Notes: generated by a model from the letters alone, not told the origin. DNA of 64,000 nucleotides from PALSA-1296 sp038210275 (GCA_038210275.1 JBBQWV010000007.1:73379-137378), one strand, 5' to 3'. Numbered from the stretch's first letter, positions 32,382 to 42,262 are shown. Translations and numbers: made by a program.

Positions 32382-35279
32382 TCAGAAAATAACTTCAGTC
32401 GTCTCGACACGCGCTACCCAATTAATTGTTGTTCCAATTGCGCCGGTAACTTTAATATCCATTTTTGATAGATTACCCGTAACGGTTGGCACACCCCATC
32501 CTGCCGCGTTGTAGGTTGTGGTAACATTTGCGCCGACGATAGTTGCAATTCCGCCGTTATTATAGATCACACCGCTGATTTCCCAAGCGCCAACCGTTGC
32601 GGGTGACCCTGCAGTTTTACCTACGATGCGAACCTTGAAATTCATTGCGCCGTTTGTGGGGACATTGATTTGCATACCAACTCCGTCAAGAAAAAGTGAC
32701 GTGGCGGCTGCATTGGTTGTTTGGCTGCGTACTACAAAGACAGATGTTTGTGCATCACCATCGGCAGAGAAAGCTCCGCTTGCTTGTGCCATTTGTCCAT
32801 AATTAGAAGCAACAGCTTGGAGACCACCCGGTATAGATGACGCTGTTCCCGTTGCAGAGTTTCGGTAACCTCCTCCAACACTTGCATATCCGGATAATCC
32901 CGACGCGGTATTTTGATTACCACCACTGATAGTCGAGTAATCACCGCTCGCCGTTCCTGAACTTCCACCTGCAATTACAGAGTTATCGCCGCTTGCAGTG
33001 TTACCACTGCCGCCGCCGACAGTGGAGTTACCGGCGCTTGAAAAGCTTGCAGTATTTCCATTTCCGCCAGAGACCGTAGAGTTATCACCGCTTGCTGTAT
33101 TATTTTCTCCTCCGCCTATTGTAGATGTAAATCCGCTTGCTACATTTATATTGGCAGATCGGCGCATCTGCCAATCTACCGATTGTGCTCCTCTTTTATT
33201 CCCACCTATACTGGTATTATCAGCAATTTGTGCAGTTAGTGCGCCTTGACCTTTTGGAGAGATCGCGACGTCAACATTCGTAGCTGCATTTGTCGCAGTA
33301 AGCGATGCAATAGGAACACCAAGATTATTCGGAGCAAAAGTTGAGAGGGCTTCGGTAAAATTTACCAATCCGCCACCACCCGATGTGATCCAACTTAATA
33401 CACCGAATCCATCGGTAGAAAGTACCTGGCCGGACAAGCCTGCATTTACCGGAAGTGTAAGCGTATAGTCGGCTGAGAGGGTCGGTGCTGTAATACCGAC
33501 ATAATTTGTCACAGCGTTCGGAAATGCGATCGGTAAAGTTGGGAATGCAGCCTGCGCTTCATAAAATCTTAAGACTGAGGCTTTGTTGTTCGTATTCGCA
33601 AGCCACATATCACAATTGGCAAATACGGCGATGTTCGAAAATGTATTTGCGATCGACATCTGAAATTTATCAGTTGCGTTATCAGCATTGAAGCCGAAAG
33701 AATTCGCTGCACTCAGGAGCATGGAATGACCGCCGGGTACGCATGAATAATCGCCTTGCGCTTGATTATTAAATCCACCTGCAATTGCAGAATATGCACC
33801 TGTTGCAACATGTTTTTCTCCGCCTCCGATAAATGCTTCTTTTCCGAAGACCAAATTTCCAAATCCACCGCCAATGAATGAGCCATTTCCGGCAAGAATT
33901 TGATTGCCAACTCCTCCGACGATTGAGGATGCATTTGTAGTGACGTTATTTGTGATCGCAGTTGTACCATCATATCCACCGCCGCCAATGAAGGACCCAG
34001 TACCGGAAACAGTGTTATTATATCCGCCAACAATAATTGCATCAATGCCGCTTACGGTATTTCTTGAACCACCGCCGATGAATGAGGAATCCGAATTCGT
34101 TGTATTTCGTAAACCTCCGGCGACAAGGGAATAAAACCCATTTGTTTTATTCGCAAAACCGCCAACAATTGATGAGTACCAGCCACGAGCAGTATCATTA
34201 CCACCACCACCTACAGTGGCATATTGATCGGCATAGTTTCCCGAACCGCCGAGTATGGCTCCATGACCACTTACCACACTGTTAGAACTTCCACCAGCGA
34301 TTACTGCATCAAAGCCTGAAATGCTATTCCGTAATCCGCCGCCGATTGTTGATTCATTACCGAATGTTGTAGTGATCGAATTATTTATTCCGCCACCAAT
34401 TGTAGAGTAAATTCCTGTTATGGTATCTGCATATCCACCGCTGATAACGCTGCTCATACCGCTTACGAGATTGCGCGATCCACCGCCAATAAAAGAGGAA
34501 TCACCTTTGGCGTTATTATGGTAACCGCCGCCAACGATAGAATACTGACCATTCGCCGAATCAGCATAGCCTCCGCTGACGGTTGAAAAAATATTTGCTG
34601 CATCATTAAACTGACCACCTCCTACATTTGCAAAGTCGTTACCTGTGACGTTGAAATTACCGCCGCTGATAGTGGAGGCTTGCCCAATCGCAGTGTTCGT
34701 GTTGCCGCCACCCACTATTGACATAACACCGTTTGCTTTATTAAATTGACCACCTCCGACCGTTGATAGAAGAGCGCTTGCAGTGTTACCATAACCGCCA
34801 CTGATGACAGAAGTATTACCACTGGCAACCTGTGTTGCAAGGGAGCGAGTTTCTTGGAGATCAATAGCTTCACCGCCACGTGCATTACCTGCTACGACAC
34901 CGCCGCCGGGTGTGATCTCACGGGAAAGACTTCCGGTATTACCGAGAATAAATGAATTATTAATTTTTGATCCACTACGAACATTAAGATGAAATGCCAC
35001 ATTGTCGATCGTCCCGGCAAAGTTCGTACCGGGCGTTGTACCGGAGTTGCCGGTCACTAGCCAAGACGGAGAAACTCCGCCTATTGATGCTGTCAGAAGT
35101 GTTCCACCTGTTGAAGGCAGAGTAATTGTTGTAGTCGAAGGCGGACCTCCGATCACCGGAGCGCCGAGCAAGAAATAATGTCCGAAACCATCATCAACTT
35201 GAATGGTATGCCCGCTTTGTGCTTCTGCTAAACCTATACAAAAGAAGAGGAGGAAAATTGGATGAAGAAATTTTTTCAT
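32382..35279 (-). CDS. Large secreted YadA-head-like repeat protein
   Basis: 965 residues with a signal peptide (KKFLHPIFLLFFCIGLAEA). Residues about 155-545 and 715-815 consist of more than 20 units of 14-24 residues of the type STVGGGQFNKANG, SVISGGYADTITG, SFIGGGSRNTVSG. This is the left-handed beta-roll pattern of trimeric autotransporter heads (Hep_Hag/YadA-like). Between the two blocks lies a non-repetitive domain of about 150 residues. The C-terminus (GAWEISGVIYNNGG ... INWVARVETTEVIF) looks like a fibre-tip domain. Neither a YadA anchor nor a T9SS domain is visible. A surface fibre or adhesin role is inferred. The DNA repeats could vary in number. Confidence 0.8.
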   Translation of the reverse strand: MKKFLHPIFLLFFCIGLAEAQSGHTIQVDDGFGHYFLLGAPVIGGPPSTTTITLPSTGGTLLTASIGGVSPSWLVTGNSGTTPGTNFAGTIDNVAFHLNVRSGSKINNSFILGNTGSLSREITPGGGVVAGNARGGEAIDLQETRSLATQVASGNTSVISGGYGNTASALLSTVGGGQFNKANGVMSIVGGGNTNTAIGQASTISGGNFNVTGNDFANVGGGQFNDAANIFSTVSGGYADSANGQYSIVGGGYHNNAKGDSSFIGGGSRNLVSGMSSVISGGYADTITGIYSTIGGGINNSITTTFGNESTIGGGLRNSISGFDAVIAGGSSNSVVSGHGAILGGSGNYADQYATVGGGGNDTARGWYSSIVGGFANKTNGFYSLVAGGLRNTTNSDSSFIGGGSRNTVSGIDAIIVGGYNNTVSGTGSFIGGGGYDGTTAITNNVTTNASSIVGGVGNQILAGNGSFIGGGFGNLVFGKEAFIGGGEKHVATGAYSAIAGGFNNQAQGDYSCVPGGHSMLLSAANSFGFNADNATDKFQMSIANTFSNIAVFANCDMWLANTNNKASVLRFYEAQAAFPTLPIAFPNAVTNYVGITAPTLSADYTLTLPVNAGLSGQVLSTDGFGVLSWITSGGGGLVNFTEALSTFAPNNLGVPIASLTATNAATNVDVAISPKGQGALTAQIADNTSIGGNKRGAQSVDWQMRRSANINVASGFTSTIGGGENNTASGDNSTVSGGNGNTASFSSAGNSTVGGGSGNTASGDNSVIAGGSSGTASGDYSTISGGNQNTASGLSGYASVGGGYRNSATGTASSIPGGLQAVASNYGQMAQASGAFSADGDAQTSVFVVRSQTTNAAATSLFLDGVGMQINVPTNGAMNFKVRIVGKTAGSPATVGAWEISGVIYNNGGIATIVGANVTTTYNAAGWGVPTVTGNLSKMDIKVTGAIGTTINWVARVETTEVIF

Positions 35280-35307
35280 TGTAGTAGTTATAGTTATCTG
35301 AATGATA

Positions 35308-35338
35308 CAAAACTACGGAAATCAAATTTCAAAACAAA
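35308..35338 (-). promoter_or_regulatory. Full Bacteroidota-type promoter of the YadA-head-like gene
   Basis: On the minus strand TTTG (35335-35338) is followed after exactly 19 nt by TAGTTTTG (35308-35315). This fits the TTTG-N19-TAnnTTTG consensus. The start codon is 28 nt downstream. Confidence 0.75.
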
Positions 35339-35449
35339 TAACAATTTTTCGTATTGTTACCTTGTTCTATCCCTAGACAAATAATTAATGTTTTCCCGTT
35401 TTGCTATTGCCATATCTTTTGTTCGTTTCCTGTAATAACTTAACTATCA

Positions 35450-36841
35450 ATGACTTACGCCGAGACTCTTGTCTATACTCTTAGCCCCGGAGAGATCGAG
35501 TCCGTTCGTGCATCTGATTTGGGAAAACCACAACGCAATCTTTTTGAGGTCTTCGCTGCAAATCGTTTACCCAAGCATAAGCAAGTTCGCATTAACGCAG
35601 CTACATGTGAAATTTCAGAAACATATTTCCGAAAAGTAAATGTATTGTTGCTCCGGGATCTCCTGGAGATACTTGCTCCCAAGGGAGGATTTATTCGTTT
35701 ACAATATCTCAAAGATAAAGATCTTCTCCCGCTATTTAAACACGAATTACATAAGCAACTTGCTGTTTTAGGAAAGCAAAGTGAAGAAGATCAGCGCATT
35801 TATTTTCGGTTTTCTTTGCAGTTGATAAGTAATTTCCCTTATGTGTATGGATCAGAAATACGTACGGTTCTTCGATCTGTGACAAATCGTTTCTATGCGA
35901 TCTCTAAACCAACAGTAATTGATGATAAGATCTTTGGCGAATTAAATATCCTGCACTGGGATATCCATAATAAGCAATTTGCAAATAATGATAATAATTT
36001 TAATGCCGAGAACACGCGGCTTATGAAGATCAGAAAGTTATTCGAAAGTAAGAAAAAGATCCACTACTTATCAGAGTTTTATTACCACATGGTCTCAGTA
36101 ACTTTTTTTTCAATTTCTGTAAGAAAAAATCGTCAGAAGATTCTTGATCATGCTAAAGAATTTTATACTCTTCCTGAACGAACGGGGAAAGAGATGAAGG
36201 ATAATATTCGCAGTAACCTGAAATATCACTACGTCAGTATGCTGCTTTCAGTCGGCGAGTATAACGAGCCATTCGCAATTTTATCGGATGCCGTGACCTC
36301 TGATCCTGATAGGATAGTCAGAGCAAATATTCTTGAACTCTTTACGCTCGCTTCTATATTAAAAGGGAATACCGAAGTCGTTGAAAGATTATTATGGAAT
36401 TCCTATCAATTGCTTAAGAATATTTCCGATAAACTCCGTGCACATCATTGTATTGAGATGCTGCTCAACATTGCATTAGCTCAGACTGATCTGAAAAGGA
36501 CGAAGGAATTTCTCGACTTGCGGCACTCGATCACTGTAAAACATTTATTACATAACGATCTCTTGTTTCGCATGAATGAACTTGCGTATTATTATTTTAC
36601 GGGTGATCTGGTGCATTGCTCATATTTGCTTGAACGGAATTTCCCGTTCTATTATCGTAACATCCCAAAAAAAAGTGAGGATTATCGTCTTGTTTTTATG
36701 AAGATCGTCCGTGCCCGTGTCAAAGAAATCGAAACAGGTAAACCCATCCCTCTCAATTTATTACAGCAACGAGAATTATTTTCTGAAAGTGCAGGAACGA
36801 TGATATTTGGAAGACTGCTCGAAAGAATTCTTACGAGCTAA
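35450..36841 (+). CDS. Cytoplasmic helical protein of unknown function
   Basis: 463 residues, no signal peptide or membrane segment, predicted almost entirely alpha-helical with TPR-like pairs (KYHYVSMLLSVGEYNEPFAI, IVRANILELFTLASILKGNT, HHCIEMLLNIALAQTDLKRT). I recognise no family. Such lineage-specific helical-repeat proteins often act as scaffolds. It stands alone between the divergent fibre gene and the wHTH/HEPN cassette. Confidence 0.7.
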   Translation: MTYAETLVYTLSPGEIESVRASDLGKPQRNLFEVFAANRLPKHKQVRINAATCEISETYFRKVNVLLLRDLLEILAPKGGFIRLQYLKDKDLLPLFKHELHKQLAVLGKQSEEDQRIYFRFSLQLISNFPYVYGSEIRTVLRSVTNRFYAISKPTVIDDKIFGELNILHWDIHNKQFANNDNNFNAENTRLMKIRKLFESKKKIHYLSEFYYHMVSVTFFSISVRKNRQKILDHAKEFYTLPERTGKEMKDNIRSNLKYHYVSMLLSVGEYNEPFAILSDAVTSDPDRIVRANILELFTLASILKGNTEVVERLLWNSYQLLKNISDKLRAHHCIEMLLNIALAQTDLKRTKEFLDLRHSITVKHLLHNDLLFRMNELAYYYFTGDLVHCSYLLERNFPFYYRNIPKKSEDYRLVFMKIVRARVKEIETGKPIPLNLLQQRELFSESAGTMIFGRLLERILTS

Positions 36842-36948
36842 TATTTAAAACCTTTTACTCGAACGATTGGTTATATTTTTTATGAGAATTACAACCAGAG
36901 AGAAGGAAATACTTGAGGTTTTAACACCGGACTTGTAATTATATATTT

Positions 36949-37242
36949 ATGTCAGAATTAAGAAATTCTATTTTAAGTATTTTATTAGAGAAGTATGCGA
37001 GGGATGTCGACCCCTTGATTACTTCTTTTGATCTTTTGCAAAAACTGAAGGAATCCGGTAACTCGATGGATACTATGAAATTATCAGAGAAATTATCAGA
37101 AATAATTAGGCAGCTCGATGAAGAGCAGTTAGTGCTTTGGCATCCTTTGGAAAATAATGGTAAATTTTATGGATTCAGTGTAGAAATGACCAGAAAAGGA
37201 CGTAATATGGTAATTCATAACCGGAGTTCTTTCATAAATTAA
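36949..37242 (+). CDS. Small winged-helix-like protein upstream of a HEPN protein
   Basis: 97 residues: helices LRNSILSILLEKYARDVDPL and MDTMKLSEKLSEIIRQLDEE, then a beta-wing-like LVLWHPLENNGKFYGFSVEM and TRKGRNMVI. A winged-helix DNA-binding fold is likely from this layout. It is followed after 7 bp by the HEPN gene, so the pair probably forms one cassette in which this member could be the regulator or antitoxin. Not a named family that I know. Confidence 0.6.
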   Translation: MSELRNSILSILLEKYARDVDPLITSFDLLQKLKESGNSMDTMKLSEKLSEIIRQLDEEQLVLWHPLENNGKFYGFSVEMTRKGRNMVIHNRSSFIN

Positions 37243-37249
37243 AATCTTG

Positions 37250-37903
37250 ATGAGTTCGAAAGCCCTTCAAAGATATCAGAGCAAACTCAGTGATATTAGG
37301 GATCTCTTCGAAATTGCCGATCTGTTACCAGGAGCTTCCAAAGGTGAAAGAGGAAGAAGATCGGAGAATCAAAAAGTTTTGCATAAGTCTGCTATCGTTC
37401 TGCTTACGGCTTCTTGGGAAACGTATGTGGAGAACCTACTAATTGAATCCGTTGATTTTCTCTCGTCGAAAGCACATACACCCGACGTACTTCCTATTGA
37501 TCTCAGAAAAAGTATTTCTAAATATGACAAAAATGAACTTTTTCATTGGCAATTTAGCGGAGACAATTGGAGAATAATTACCAGTACCTATATCAGACAT
37601 TCACTCAGAAACTTTAATACTCCAAAATCCTCAAATATCATTGAAGTATTTTCTTCCCACCTCGGAATAATAGATATTTCCAAAAGTTGGAGCAGACGAA
37701 ATAAAGCTCAGGAGCAAGCTGTCGAGACTCTTGATGAATGGTTGAATGAGAGACACAAAATTGTACATGGTGATCTTTCAGATCCGAGATATCTAAAGAG
37801 AGATGTTATTTCCTACCAAGAATTCTTAGAGAAAACAGTATCGTTGACTGATGAAGCTGTCAAAAAACATCTCAAAAAGTTAGTTGGGATTGATCCATGG
37901 TAA
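37250..37903 (+). CDS. RiboL-PSP-HEPN-like domain protein
   Basis: 217 residues from ATG 37250 (the ATG at 37247 is equally possible). An N-terminal helix bundle (ASWETYVENLLIESVDFLSS) is followed by a C-terminal helix carrying NERHKIVHGD at about 168-173. This is the R-x4-H signature of HEPN ribonucleases, and WETYVE is typical of the RiboL-PSP-HEPN (MAE_28990/MAE_18760-like) group. HEPN proteins cleave RNA in toxin-antitoxin and abortive-infection systems. The upstream small wHTH-like gene is a natural partner. Fold call fairly firm; defence role inferred. Confidence 0.75.
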   Translation: MSSKALQRYQSKLSDIRDLFEIADLLPGASKGERGRRSENQKVLHKSAIVLLTASWETYVENLLIESVDFLSSKAHTPDVLPIDLRKSISKYDKNELFHWQFSGDNWRIITSTYIRHSLRNFNTPKSSNIIEVFSSHLGIIDISKSWSRRNKAQEQAVETLDEWLNERHKIVHGDLSDPRYLKRDVISYQEFLEKTVSLTDEAVKKHLKKLVGIDPW

Positions 37904-37932
37904 CATTCCGTTTACGTTTATTCATTTTTAAC

Positions 37933-39009
37933 TTATCCCGCTGCAGCCAGCTTCTTTGCCCGATCTGACATACGAAGTTGTTCGATAAGATGATCGAGAT
38001 CGCCATCCATGATTGAAGGAAGGTTATGCAGCGTTAAGCCGATGCGATGGTCGGTGAGGCGATCTTGCGGAAAGTTATAGGTGCGAATTTTTTCGGAGCG
38101 ATCACCGGAGCCTACCATTACTTTTCTTTCGGCGCTGTATTTTGCATCGGCTTCTGCTTTTGCTTTTTCATACATTCGGGAGCGAAGCACCTTCATCGCT
38201 TTGTTGCGATTTTTTAATTGCGAGCGCTCTTCCTGACAACTGGCGATGATGCCTGTTGGAAGGTGAGTGATACGGACGGCTGTCTCGACCTTATTCACAT
38301 TCTGTCCGCCTTTGCCGCCTGCTCGAAAAATATCGATCTTCAGATCACCTTGATTGATCTCGACTTCCACATCTTCAACTTCAGGAAGAACGGCAACGCT
38401 TGCAGCGCTGGTATGGATTCGTCCTTGCGTTTCAGTTGCAGGCACTCGTTGCACGCGATGAACGCCGCCTTCCCATTTCATTTTTGCAAAAACATCTTCG
38501 CCTTCAAGCGAAAACGAAACTTCACGAAAACCTTTGAGACCTGTTTCATTATAATCGATCGTCTCCATCTTCCAGCCCATGCGCTCGGCGTAGCGCATAT
38601 ACATACGGTAAAGATCGCCCGCAAAAAGCGCCGCCTCATCGCCGCCTGCTCCGGCGCGAATTTCGATAATGGAATTGCGGTTATCATCAGGATCTTGCGG
38701 CACAAGAAGATATTTTACTTCTTCATCATATTTTGCAAGTTCTTCTTCGACCGAATGCATTTCGATCTCCGCCATCTCGCGCATTTCCGGATCGCGTGTA
38801 TCTTTCAGAACTTCTTTCGCACCGGCAAGATCATCGGAAAGTTTTTTATATTTATGGTACGCAGTTTCGATCTGCATTAGCGTCCGCCGCTCACGCGACA
38901 GCGCAGCAAGCTTTTTCTGATCAGATGAATTCGCCGGATCGGCAAGATCGGCTTCGATCGAAACGAATTTTCCGTGTACGGATGTAAGTTTATCTAAGAG
39001 TAATGACAT
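37933..39009 (-). CDS. prfA: Peptide chain release factor 1
   Basis: 358 residues. The GGQ motif (RAGGKGGQNVNKVETAVRIT) for peptidyl-tRNA hydrolysis and the RF1-type tripeptide context VQRVPATETQGRIHTSA (PAT rather than the SPF of RF2) are both clear. RF1 ends translation at UAA and UAG. The length is normal and the start at 39009 gives the usual N-terminal coiled-coil domain (LLLDKLTSVHGKFVSIEADL). It is monocistronic. Confidence 0.97.
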   Translation of the reverse strand: MSLLLDKLTSVHGKFVSIEADLADPANSSDQKKLAALSRERRTLMQIETAYHKYKKLSDDLAGAKEVLKDTRDPEMREMAEIEMHSVEEELAKYDEEVKYLLVPQDPDDNRNSIIEIRAGAGGDEAALFAGDLYRMYMRYAERMGWKMETIDYNETGLKGFREVSFSLEGEDVFAKMKWEGGVHRVQRVPATETQGRIHTSAASVAVLPEVEDVEVEINQGDLKIDIFRAGGKGGQNVNKVETAVRITHLPTGIIASCQEERSQLKNRNKAMKVLRSRMYEKAKAEADAKYSAERKVMVGSGDRSEKIRTYNFPQDRLTDHRIGLTLHNLPSIMDGDLDHLIEQLRMSDRAKKLAAAG

Positions 39010-39081
39010 AAGCGGGAAGTAAACGCGGGAACCCCAATTAAAAATTCAAAATTAAAATGTAAAATTAGGGATTATTCCAAA

Positions 39082-39123
39082 GTCATTGCGAGGAAGTCTT
39101 CAGCCCGACGTGCCGATCTAAAA
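39082..39123. repeat. Partial REP-like element
   Basis: GTCATTGCGAGGAAGTCTTC followed by agcccgacgtgccgatctaaaa matches the left half of the composite element at 58191-58324 (ATGTCATCGCGAGGAGTCC ... CGACGTGGCGATCTAAAAT). A further relic is at about 50679-50715 (GTCATTCCGATGAGGGTTTC, AGCCCGACGAAGCAATCCCC). Confidence 0.6.
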
Positions 39124-39166
39124 TATTGAAATAGTGACAGTTCGTATTCATCTTTTAAAAACGCCA

Positions 39167-39174
39167 TAGTTTTG
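39167..39174 (+). promoter_or_regulatory. TAnnTTTG box of the DUF5602-like lipoprotein
   Basis: TAGTTTTG ends 34 nt before the start codon at 39209 and matches the -7 consensus of the Bacteroidota primary sigma factor. Confidence 0.5.
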
Positions 39175-39208
39175 TATCCTATCTGTCAAATTTGCTGTTT
39201 CGAAGTCT

Positions 39209-39970
39209 ATGAAAAACTCTATTCTTTTTATCAGCATTGCTGCACTTTTCTTTCTCTCATCCTGTATGCAGGAAAATTCTGCTGTTACGCCTGCCTCAAA
39301 AGCAGCAACATATTATGGTGAATCAAAAGCGTTCGGCGGCGATAGCATCCGCGCATTTATTAAGACCGATCTTGATGGCGTGGTCAATTCAATAGGAGTG
39401 TCGTTCAAGCAATCGGCATTTGCTGTGCTCGAATCTCAGAACGACTCAATGTTTATGATGATGCTTCCGCAAGGGATCAATGTTCCGGCAAATCCGCCTT
39501 GGGGCATCGACCATATTGAAGTAGATTGGTCATCAAAAGGAGATCCTCTGCCCCCATATAATGTCCCACATTTTGATGTCCACTTTTTTGCAGTGGACAT
39601 GGCAACACAAATGGCAGTACTGGCAGGAATGGATAACCTTACAATGATGATGGATACAAGCTTCGTGCCGCATGGTTATATGATGATGATGGATGCCGAA
39701 GCGATGATGGGTGTGCATGCAATGGATACGACTGAGCATACCAATCCTTTTATGCACACATTAATGTACGGTTTTTATCATGGCAATATGTATTTCGTTG
39801 AACCGATGGCTTCGAAATCGTATCTCGATTCGAAAACAAATTTCAGCGCCGATATCAAACAGCCAAGCGCGTACAAAAAGAGTGGATTCTATCCGACGAA
39901 ATATTATATCCGCTACGACAGTCAAAAAGCCGAGTATTCGATCTCAGTAGATAATTTTGTGTCGCATTAA
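39209..39970 (+). CDS. TTHB210-like/DUF5602-type lipoprotein, Met- and His-rich
   Basis: 253 residues, lipobox FFLSSCMQEN. The core DHIEVDWSSKGDPLPPYNVP then HFDVHFFAVD, and FVPHGYMMMMDAEAMMGVHAM, resembles TTHB210-like (DUF5602) domains with their PHFDxHFY motif. Runs of Met and His (MFMMMLPQG, HGYMMMMD) could bind metal, possibly copper, but this is only inferred. It is convergent with the T9SS propeller gene, 6 bp between stops. Confidence 0.65.
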   Translation: MKNSILFISIAALFFLSSCMQENSAVTPASKAATYYGESKAFGGDSIRAFIKTDLDGVVNSIGVSFKQSAFAVLESQNDSMFMMMLPQGINVPANPPWGIDHIEVDWSSKGDPLPPYNVPHFDVHFFAVDMATQMAVLAGMDNLTMMMDTSFVPHGYMMMMDAEAMMGVHAMDTTEHTNPFMHTLMYGFYHGNMYFVEPMASKSYLDSKTNFSADIKQPSAYKKSGFYPTKYYIRYDSQKAEYSISVDNFVSH

Positions 39971-39976
39971 GGACTG

Positions 39977-42127
39977 TTATTTCGTTAGGAGGATCTTCTT
40001 CGTTGCCGTTCCATCAGACGTCACCAGTCTCACAAAATAAATTCCATCAGCGAGATCATTCAGTTCTCCATTTACTGAATGCTCGCCGGCATCTTGATTG
40101 CCGGTTGCAAAATTTAGCAGTGTTCTTCCCAGTGCGTCACAGAGATCGAGCTTGATAAAATCCGAGTGGGGAAGTGAGTAGGTGATCGTTGCATGAGATG
40201 AGGCAGGATTTGGCGAGATGCTAATTCCAAAATTATTTATTTCATTGCTTTCATGTACGGCATTCAATGTGCCCTGACTTCTCCATACGCCTCTGCCTGC
40301 TGTACCGAGATATGCCGTACCATCTAGTGCAAAAGCCATCTTCGTCAGATCACCAGTATGTCCAAGCCCATCATTTGCACTATACCACCGTGTGCCTTTG
40401 TAGGGGCGGTAGATAATACCATCAGGCAGCGAACCACCTTTTGAAATTCCATAGACATCACCATTTGGCGCAGCAAAGAGTGCAGAGATCTTTGCTGAAT
40501 CGAGATGTTCATTCACGACATTCCATGTCACTCCCTGATCTGTTGATACTAATACGCCATCATGTGTTGTTCCGACAAATATCTCACCATGAAGTGTTGT
40601 CACCAGAGAACTTATATTTGATGTGGCAACAATATTCTTAAATAAGAATGGATCAATAATATTGATCATGAATTGCCATGAGTCACCATTATCTATTGAG
40701 CGATAAATGGATTGTTTTATAAACGTATATAGTATTCCCGAACGATCGCATGAAAGTGAAGAAATATGGGCTGGCAAACCTGATGCTGCAGCTTTCCAAG
40801 TTTGTCCCAGATCGGGAGACCGTTGAATATTTTGATCAACATTACAAATAAAAATATTTCCGTTCGGAGCTGTTACGATCATGTGGTCAGCGAGTGACGA
40901 CTGTATTTGCAGACCACTTAGTTTATGTACTGCTTGCCATGATTTCCCTTCATCGGTACTACGCAAAAAACCACCGTACTTTAGGAAACCTAAGGAAATA
41001 AATCCGCCAGAGGAGTCAAGTGCAAAACTATAGAATTCACCAGGATAAAGACTATCATAAAATTGATACGGTTTTATCCATCTGTTGCCGCCATCGCTTG
41101 ATACTGAATACGTATCTCCCACTGAAGTGATCAGACCCTTCTTATCAACAAATAAACTATTTACACTTCCACTTGGCACTGAAAGGAATTGAATAGCTTT
41201 ACTTGCCGGATTATACCGCATGATCGTATCGTGCAGTGACCAATAAATATTTCCTTTTTGATCGACGTTACGATAATAATTATAATTATACAATTCTGCT
41301 GATTGCGGCAAAGAAATATTCACCCATGTATTTCCGTAATCGGTAGATTGCTGAATTGTATCCGGACTTACAAATTCGATGAGAACATCGTTCGAAGTAA
41401 TAACCATAGCGTTTCCTGTATTTATTGAATCCCACGTCATACCATGATCAGTGGATCGGATGGCGAATCCATTAAATACATCCGTAGCTGTAGATCTCTG
41501 AGCATATCCTCCAAATAAATATCCATTTGTAGTACTCTGCATCCCGCTATTCTGAAGTACTCTGAATGGTAAGATCGATTTTTGTTTCCAGGAATTCCCA
41601 TTATCTGTTGACGAATAATAAACAGTATCAACTGTAAAAGTAAGTTCGCCTGTAGATAAAATAGTGAGGGCATATCCGTTTGTTGAAAACGGCATTTGTG
41701 AAGTAATGCTACTCCACGACGCTCCATCATCAAAAGATCTTAAAATATCTCCTGAACCTGTATAAATAGGTCCTGTTTTTGATGCGGATATCCAACTACT
41801 CCTTACCTTTTTTACACTATTCCATGAATCACCATTATCAGTAGAGCGGAAGATCGCCGTATCTGTAGTCACAAAAAGATCATAATTAGCAGAAATTGCC
41901 CAATCATAGACTGGACTTGAAAAAAACGGCGGAGTGATATCCGACCACGTAACGCCGTCATCGGTTGAACGAAAGTATGTACTTCCAATAAAAAATATAT
42001 CTCCTTTTGAATTAAATTCAAAATTAGGTGAGTGGCCGGCTGGCCCGCTCGTACTTTTCCAAAACGGCTGCTGAGCATAGGCTGATAGCGAGAAGAAGAG
42101 AGAGAATAATAGTAGAAATTTTGGCAT
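39977..42127 (-). CDS. Sortilin/BNR-type propeller protein with T9SS sorting domain
   Basis: 716 residues with a signal peptide (PKFLLLFSLFFSLSAYAQQ). Ten or more asp-box blades follow (RSTDDGVTWSD, RSTDNGDSW, RSFDDGASWSS, SSTDNGNSWKQ, RSTDHGMTWDS, VSSDGGNRW, RSPDLGQTWKA, VSTDQGVTWNV), probably forming two propellers. The C-terminal 80 residues are a type A T9SS sorting domain (ISPNPASSHATITYSLPHSD ... LADGIYFVRLVTSDGTA). It is exported and surface-associated by prediction. Specific role unknown. Confidence 0.9.
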   Translation of the reverse strand: MPKFLLLFSLFFSLSAYAQQPFWKSTSGPAGHSPNFEFNSKGDIFFIGSTYFRSTDDGVTWSDITPPFFSSPVYDWAISANYDLFVTTDTAIFRSTDNGDSWNSVKKVRSSWISASKTGPIYTGSGDILRSFDDGASWSSITSQMPFSTNGYALTILSTGELTFTVDTVYYSSTDNGNSWKQKSILPFRVLQNSGMQSTTNGYLFGGYAQRSTATDVFNGFAIRSTDHGMTWDSINTGNAMVITSNDVLIEFVSPDTIQQSTDYGNTWVNISLPQSAELYNYNYYRNVDQKGNIYWSLHDTIMRYNPASKAIQFLSVPSGSVNSLFVDKKGLITSVGDTYSVSSDGGNRWIKPYQFYDSLYPGEFYSFALDSSGGFISLGFLKYGGFLRSTDEGKSWQAVHKLSGLQIQSSLADHMIVTAPNGNIFICNVDQNIQRSPDLGQTWKAAASGLPAHISSLSCDRSGILYTFIKQSIYRSIDNGDSWQFMINIIDPFLFKNIVATSNISSLVTTLHGEIFVGTTHDGVLVSTDQGVTWNVVNEHLDSAKISALFAAPNGDVYGISKGGSLPDGIIYRPYKGTRWYSANDGLGHTGDLTKMAFALDGTAYLGTAGRGVWRSQGTLNAVHESNEINNFGISISPNPASSHATITYSLPHSDFIKLDLCDALGRTLLNFATGNQDAGEHSVNGELNDLADGIYFVRLVTSDGTATKKILLTK

Positions 42128-42262
42128 AGATTGTCCTGTGTGTGAAAGCTTCCTATATATAAGACAACTGAGATGCGATTTGGTTACAAAAAAAATGAAA
42201 TAATTTTGAGTACTAAAGATTCCTGAACGAATCTTTTAGAGATCACAGGTTTATTTGGAAGA

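Noticed and set aside
32700..34800. Regular short repeats that at first resemble a CRISPR or satellite array
   Set aside because: They are the codons of GG-centred beta-roll repeats in one long reading frame; repeat length varies and there are no spacers.
38218..38880. Open frame of 220 codons on the plus strand within prfA
   Set aside because: Antisense to an unmistakable release factor gene; Phe/His-rich shadow with no protein-like motifs.
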